Translations under genes and position numbers: made by a program
Part shown: positions 62,365 to 64,000 of the stretch, one piece after another
How the letters are laid out: every line of letters begins with the position of its first letter
How positions within the stretch are numbered: position 1 is the first letter of the stretch
Assembly: GCA_016866305.1 (NCBI GenBank)
Contig: VGMX01000001.1
Span: 1-64,000, forward strand
Direction: 5' to 3'
DNA from: Chlorobiota bacterium
Lineage (GTDB): Bacteria > Bacteroidota > Chlorobiia > Chlorobiales > Chlorobiaceae
DNA: 64,000 nucleotides
The notes under the pieces: model-generated
Database searches by the model: none
Told to the model about the DNA's origin: nothing
The model's input: the letters and a program-made list of their open reading frames with translations, nothing else

Positions 62365-63165
62365 TCAGCACTCGAAGTCCTCTTCCTTGTGCATGCGCGC
62401 GGGCACATTGAAAAGCAGGCTGCTCAGCACCGGAATGAAAAAGACCGCCACCGTTATCGCCGAGGTGAGCACATCCGCCTCATGACCGCCGAGAAAGCGT
62501 CCGAAATGCGAAGCCGGATAAAAATGCTCGAACACCGACAGCGAAAGTTTCACACCGAGGATTGCAAGCACGATGAACGCGCAGGTCTCCAGAAAAGGGT
62601 ACTGTTCCATGAGCAGCACGAAGCCCTGCGCCACGAAACGCATGGCGAGAATGCCGATGAACACCCCGAGCCATATCAGGAGGATGTTGTCACTGAATGC
62701 CACGGCGGCAAAGACGTTGTCGATCGAAAAAGCCAGATCCATCAGCTCGATGAGAATGACCGTCGACCAGAAGGTGCCGAGCGAACCTACCGTAACCCGG
62801 TAAAACCAGTTGTCCTGCTTGTCGAAATAATCATCTCCGGTATCGGCGGTTTCACGCCCCTGCCACCACTTGACGACAAGATAGAGCAGATAGAGGCCGC
62901 CGAACGGTTTCAGCCACCAGATTTTCACCAGCAGGGCGGCAAAAAGCAGACAGATTCCCCTGAACAGGTACGCGCCGATAATGCCGTATCGCAGTGCGGC
63001 TGCTCGCTGTTTCGGCGGAAGATCCATGACCATGGTCGCCAGTACTGCGGCATTATCGACGGAAAGCAGGCTTTCAATGAGGATCAGGTTCAGCACGATA
63101 AGCATCGAAGGAACCGGATTGTCTGCGATCTGCCGGAACAGTTCGGGCAAGAGCGAAAAATCCAT
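62365..63165 (-). CDS. TerC-family integral membrane protein
   Basis: LIESLLSVDNAAVLATMVMDLPPKQRAAALRYGIIGAYLFRG; second SIDNVFAAVA motif. Confidence 0.9.
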   Translation of the reverse strand: MDFSLLPELFRQIADNPVPSMLIVLNLILIESLLSVDNAAVLATMVMDLPPKQRAAALRYGIIGAYLFRGICLLFAALLVKIWWLKPFGGLYLLYLVVKWWQGRETADTGDDYFDKQDNWFYRVTVGSLGTFWSTVILIELMDLAFSIDNVFAAVAFSDNILLIWLGVFIGILAMRFVAQGFVLLMEQYPFLETCAFIVLAILGVKLSLSVFEHFYPASHFGRFLGGHEADVLTSAITVAVFFIPVLSSLLFNVPARMHKEEDFEC

Positions 63166-63174
63166 GAGCGTTCC

Positions 63175-64000
63175 TCAGATCTGGACCTGCATGCCGATTT
63201 CGATGACCTGGCCGGAGGGGAGGTCATAATACCCGGTTGCGCTGATTGCATTGCGCATCATGAGCGCATAGAGTTTCTTGCGCCACAGGCTCATTTTCGA
63301 TTTCAGTCCGGTAACGATCTTCTCCCGGTTCAGGAAAAAGCTCGTGGCCTCGAGCCGGAAGTGGAACCCCTGGTGGTGTGCCAGCGAAAACACCTGGCGG
63401 ATGCTCGGAGACTCCATGAACCCGTAACGGGCGATCACCTTGTAGATGCCGTCGCCATACTTGATCACCTCGACCTTGCGGCTGTTGGGCACCCTCGGAA
63501 CCCGTTCGGTGCTGAAATGGAAAAACGCCACTTCGGAATGCAGGATCTTGTTGTGCCGTATGTTGTGCAGCAGAGCAATGGGGATCACGTCGGGATTTGC
63601 CGTCAGATAGACCGCCTGGCCGGTTACCCGCTGCGGCGGCTGCAGCGAAAGGCTCTCGATGAACTCCTCCACCGTGAGCGTCCGGTCCTTGACCTGCTGC
63701 AGCAGCAGGCTTCGGCCCTGTTTCCAGGTATTCATGAGCGTATACGCAACAAGTCCGATAACGAGCGGGAACCATGCACCATGGAACAGCTTGCTCATGC
63801 TCGCTGCAAAAAACGAAAGGTCAATAACGGCAAAAAAGCTCACCAGCAGCACCACTACCGTCTGGTTCCACTTCCAGAGGTCGCGTGCAACGAAAAAGAA
63901 AAGAATCGTTGAAATAAGCATGGTGGTGGTCATCGATGCCCCATAAGCCGCCGCAAGCTTGCTTGACGACCCGAAACCGACCACGAGACCGATAGTCGCT
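63175..64000 (-). CDS. kup: KUP-family potassium transporter, C-terminal part, cut by the window edge
   Basis: GFGSSSKLAAAYGASMTTTMLISTILFF, FFAASMSKLFHGAWFPLVIGLVAYTLMNTWKQGR. Confidence 0.88.
   Translation of the reverse strand, partial: ATIGLVVGFGSSSKLAAAYGASMTTTMLISTILFFFVARDLWKWNQTVVVLLVSFFAVIDLSFFAASMSKLFHGAWFPLVIGLVAYTLMNTWKQGRSLLLQQVKDRTLTVEEFIESLSLQPPQRVTGQAVYLTANPDVIPIALLHNIRHNKILHSEVAFFHFSTERVPRVPNSRKVEVIKYGDGIYKVIARYGFMESPSIRQVFSLAHHQGFHFRLEATSFFLNREKIVTGLKSKMSLWRKKLYALMMRNAISATGYYDLPSGQVIEIGMQVQI

Overview
The gene content points to an anaerobic phototrophic green sulfur bacterium (Chlorobiaceae type). This is inferred from gene families; no database search was run. From left to right the window holds: (1) a small accessory segment at 1-2.9 kb with a HicB/HicA toxin-antitoxin pair, an orphan XRE antitoxin, a decayed DUF1016/YhcG nuclease pseudogene and dispersed repeats; (2) a minus-strand dissimilatory sulfite reductase cluster, dsrN-CABL-orf-EFH-T-MKJOP plus siroheme genes (dsrV/dsrW-like), 2.9-18.4 kb; (3) add, hpt, nifV, nifA, a soluble hybrid histidine kinase, an aldo/keto reductase and a PQQ-type sugar dehydrogenase; (4) a complete nif operon, nifH-I1-I2-D-K-E-N-B-fdx, with a clear sigma-54 promoter, followed by a ModE-like regulator and a DsrE-family protein; (5) a minus-strand sat-aprBA-qmoABC sulfite oxidation cluster; (6) a YeiH-type transporter, a rhodanese, a probable FKBP/SlyD-like plus methyltransferase fusion, rdgB, a trans-sulfuration enzyme, thiSGHF, a frameshifted NapH-like ferredoxin, a DEAD-box helicase, thpR, terC and a truncated kup. 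The non-coding signals that most deserve follow-up are a three-copy ~140-bp palindromic repeat family (one copy in the nifK-nifE gap), a 16-bp perfect inverted repeat upstream of nifH, duplicated AT-rich boxes in the dsrN-dsrC gap, and a structured, cobalamin-riboswitch-like region upstream of dsrN. Most of the window is well-known core metabolism. I did not find a clearly new multi-gene system.
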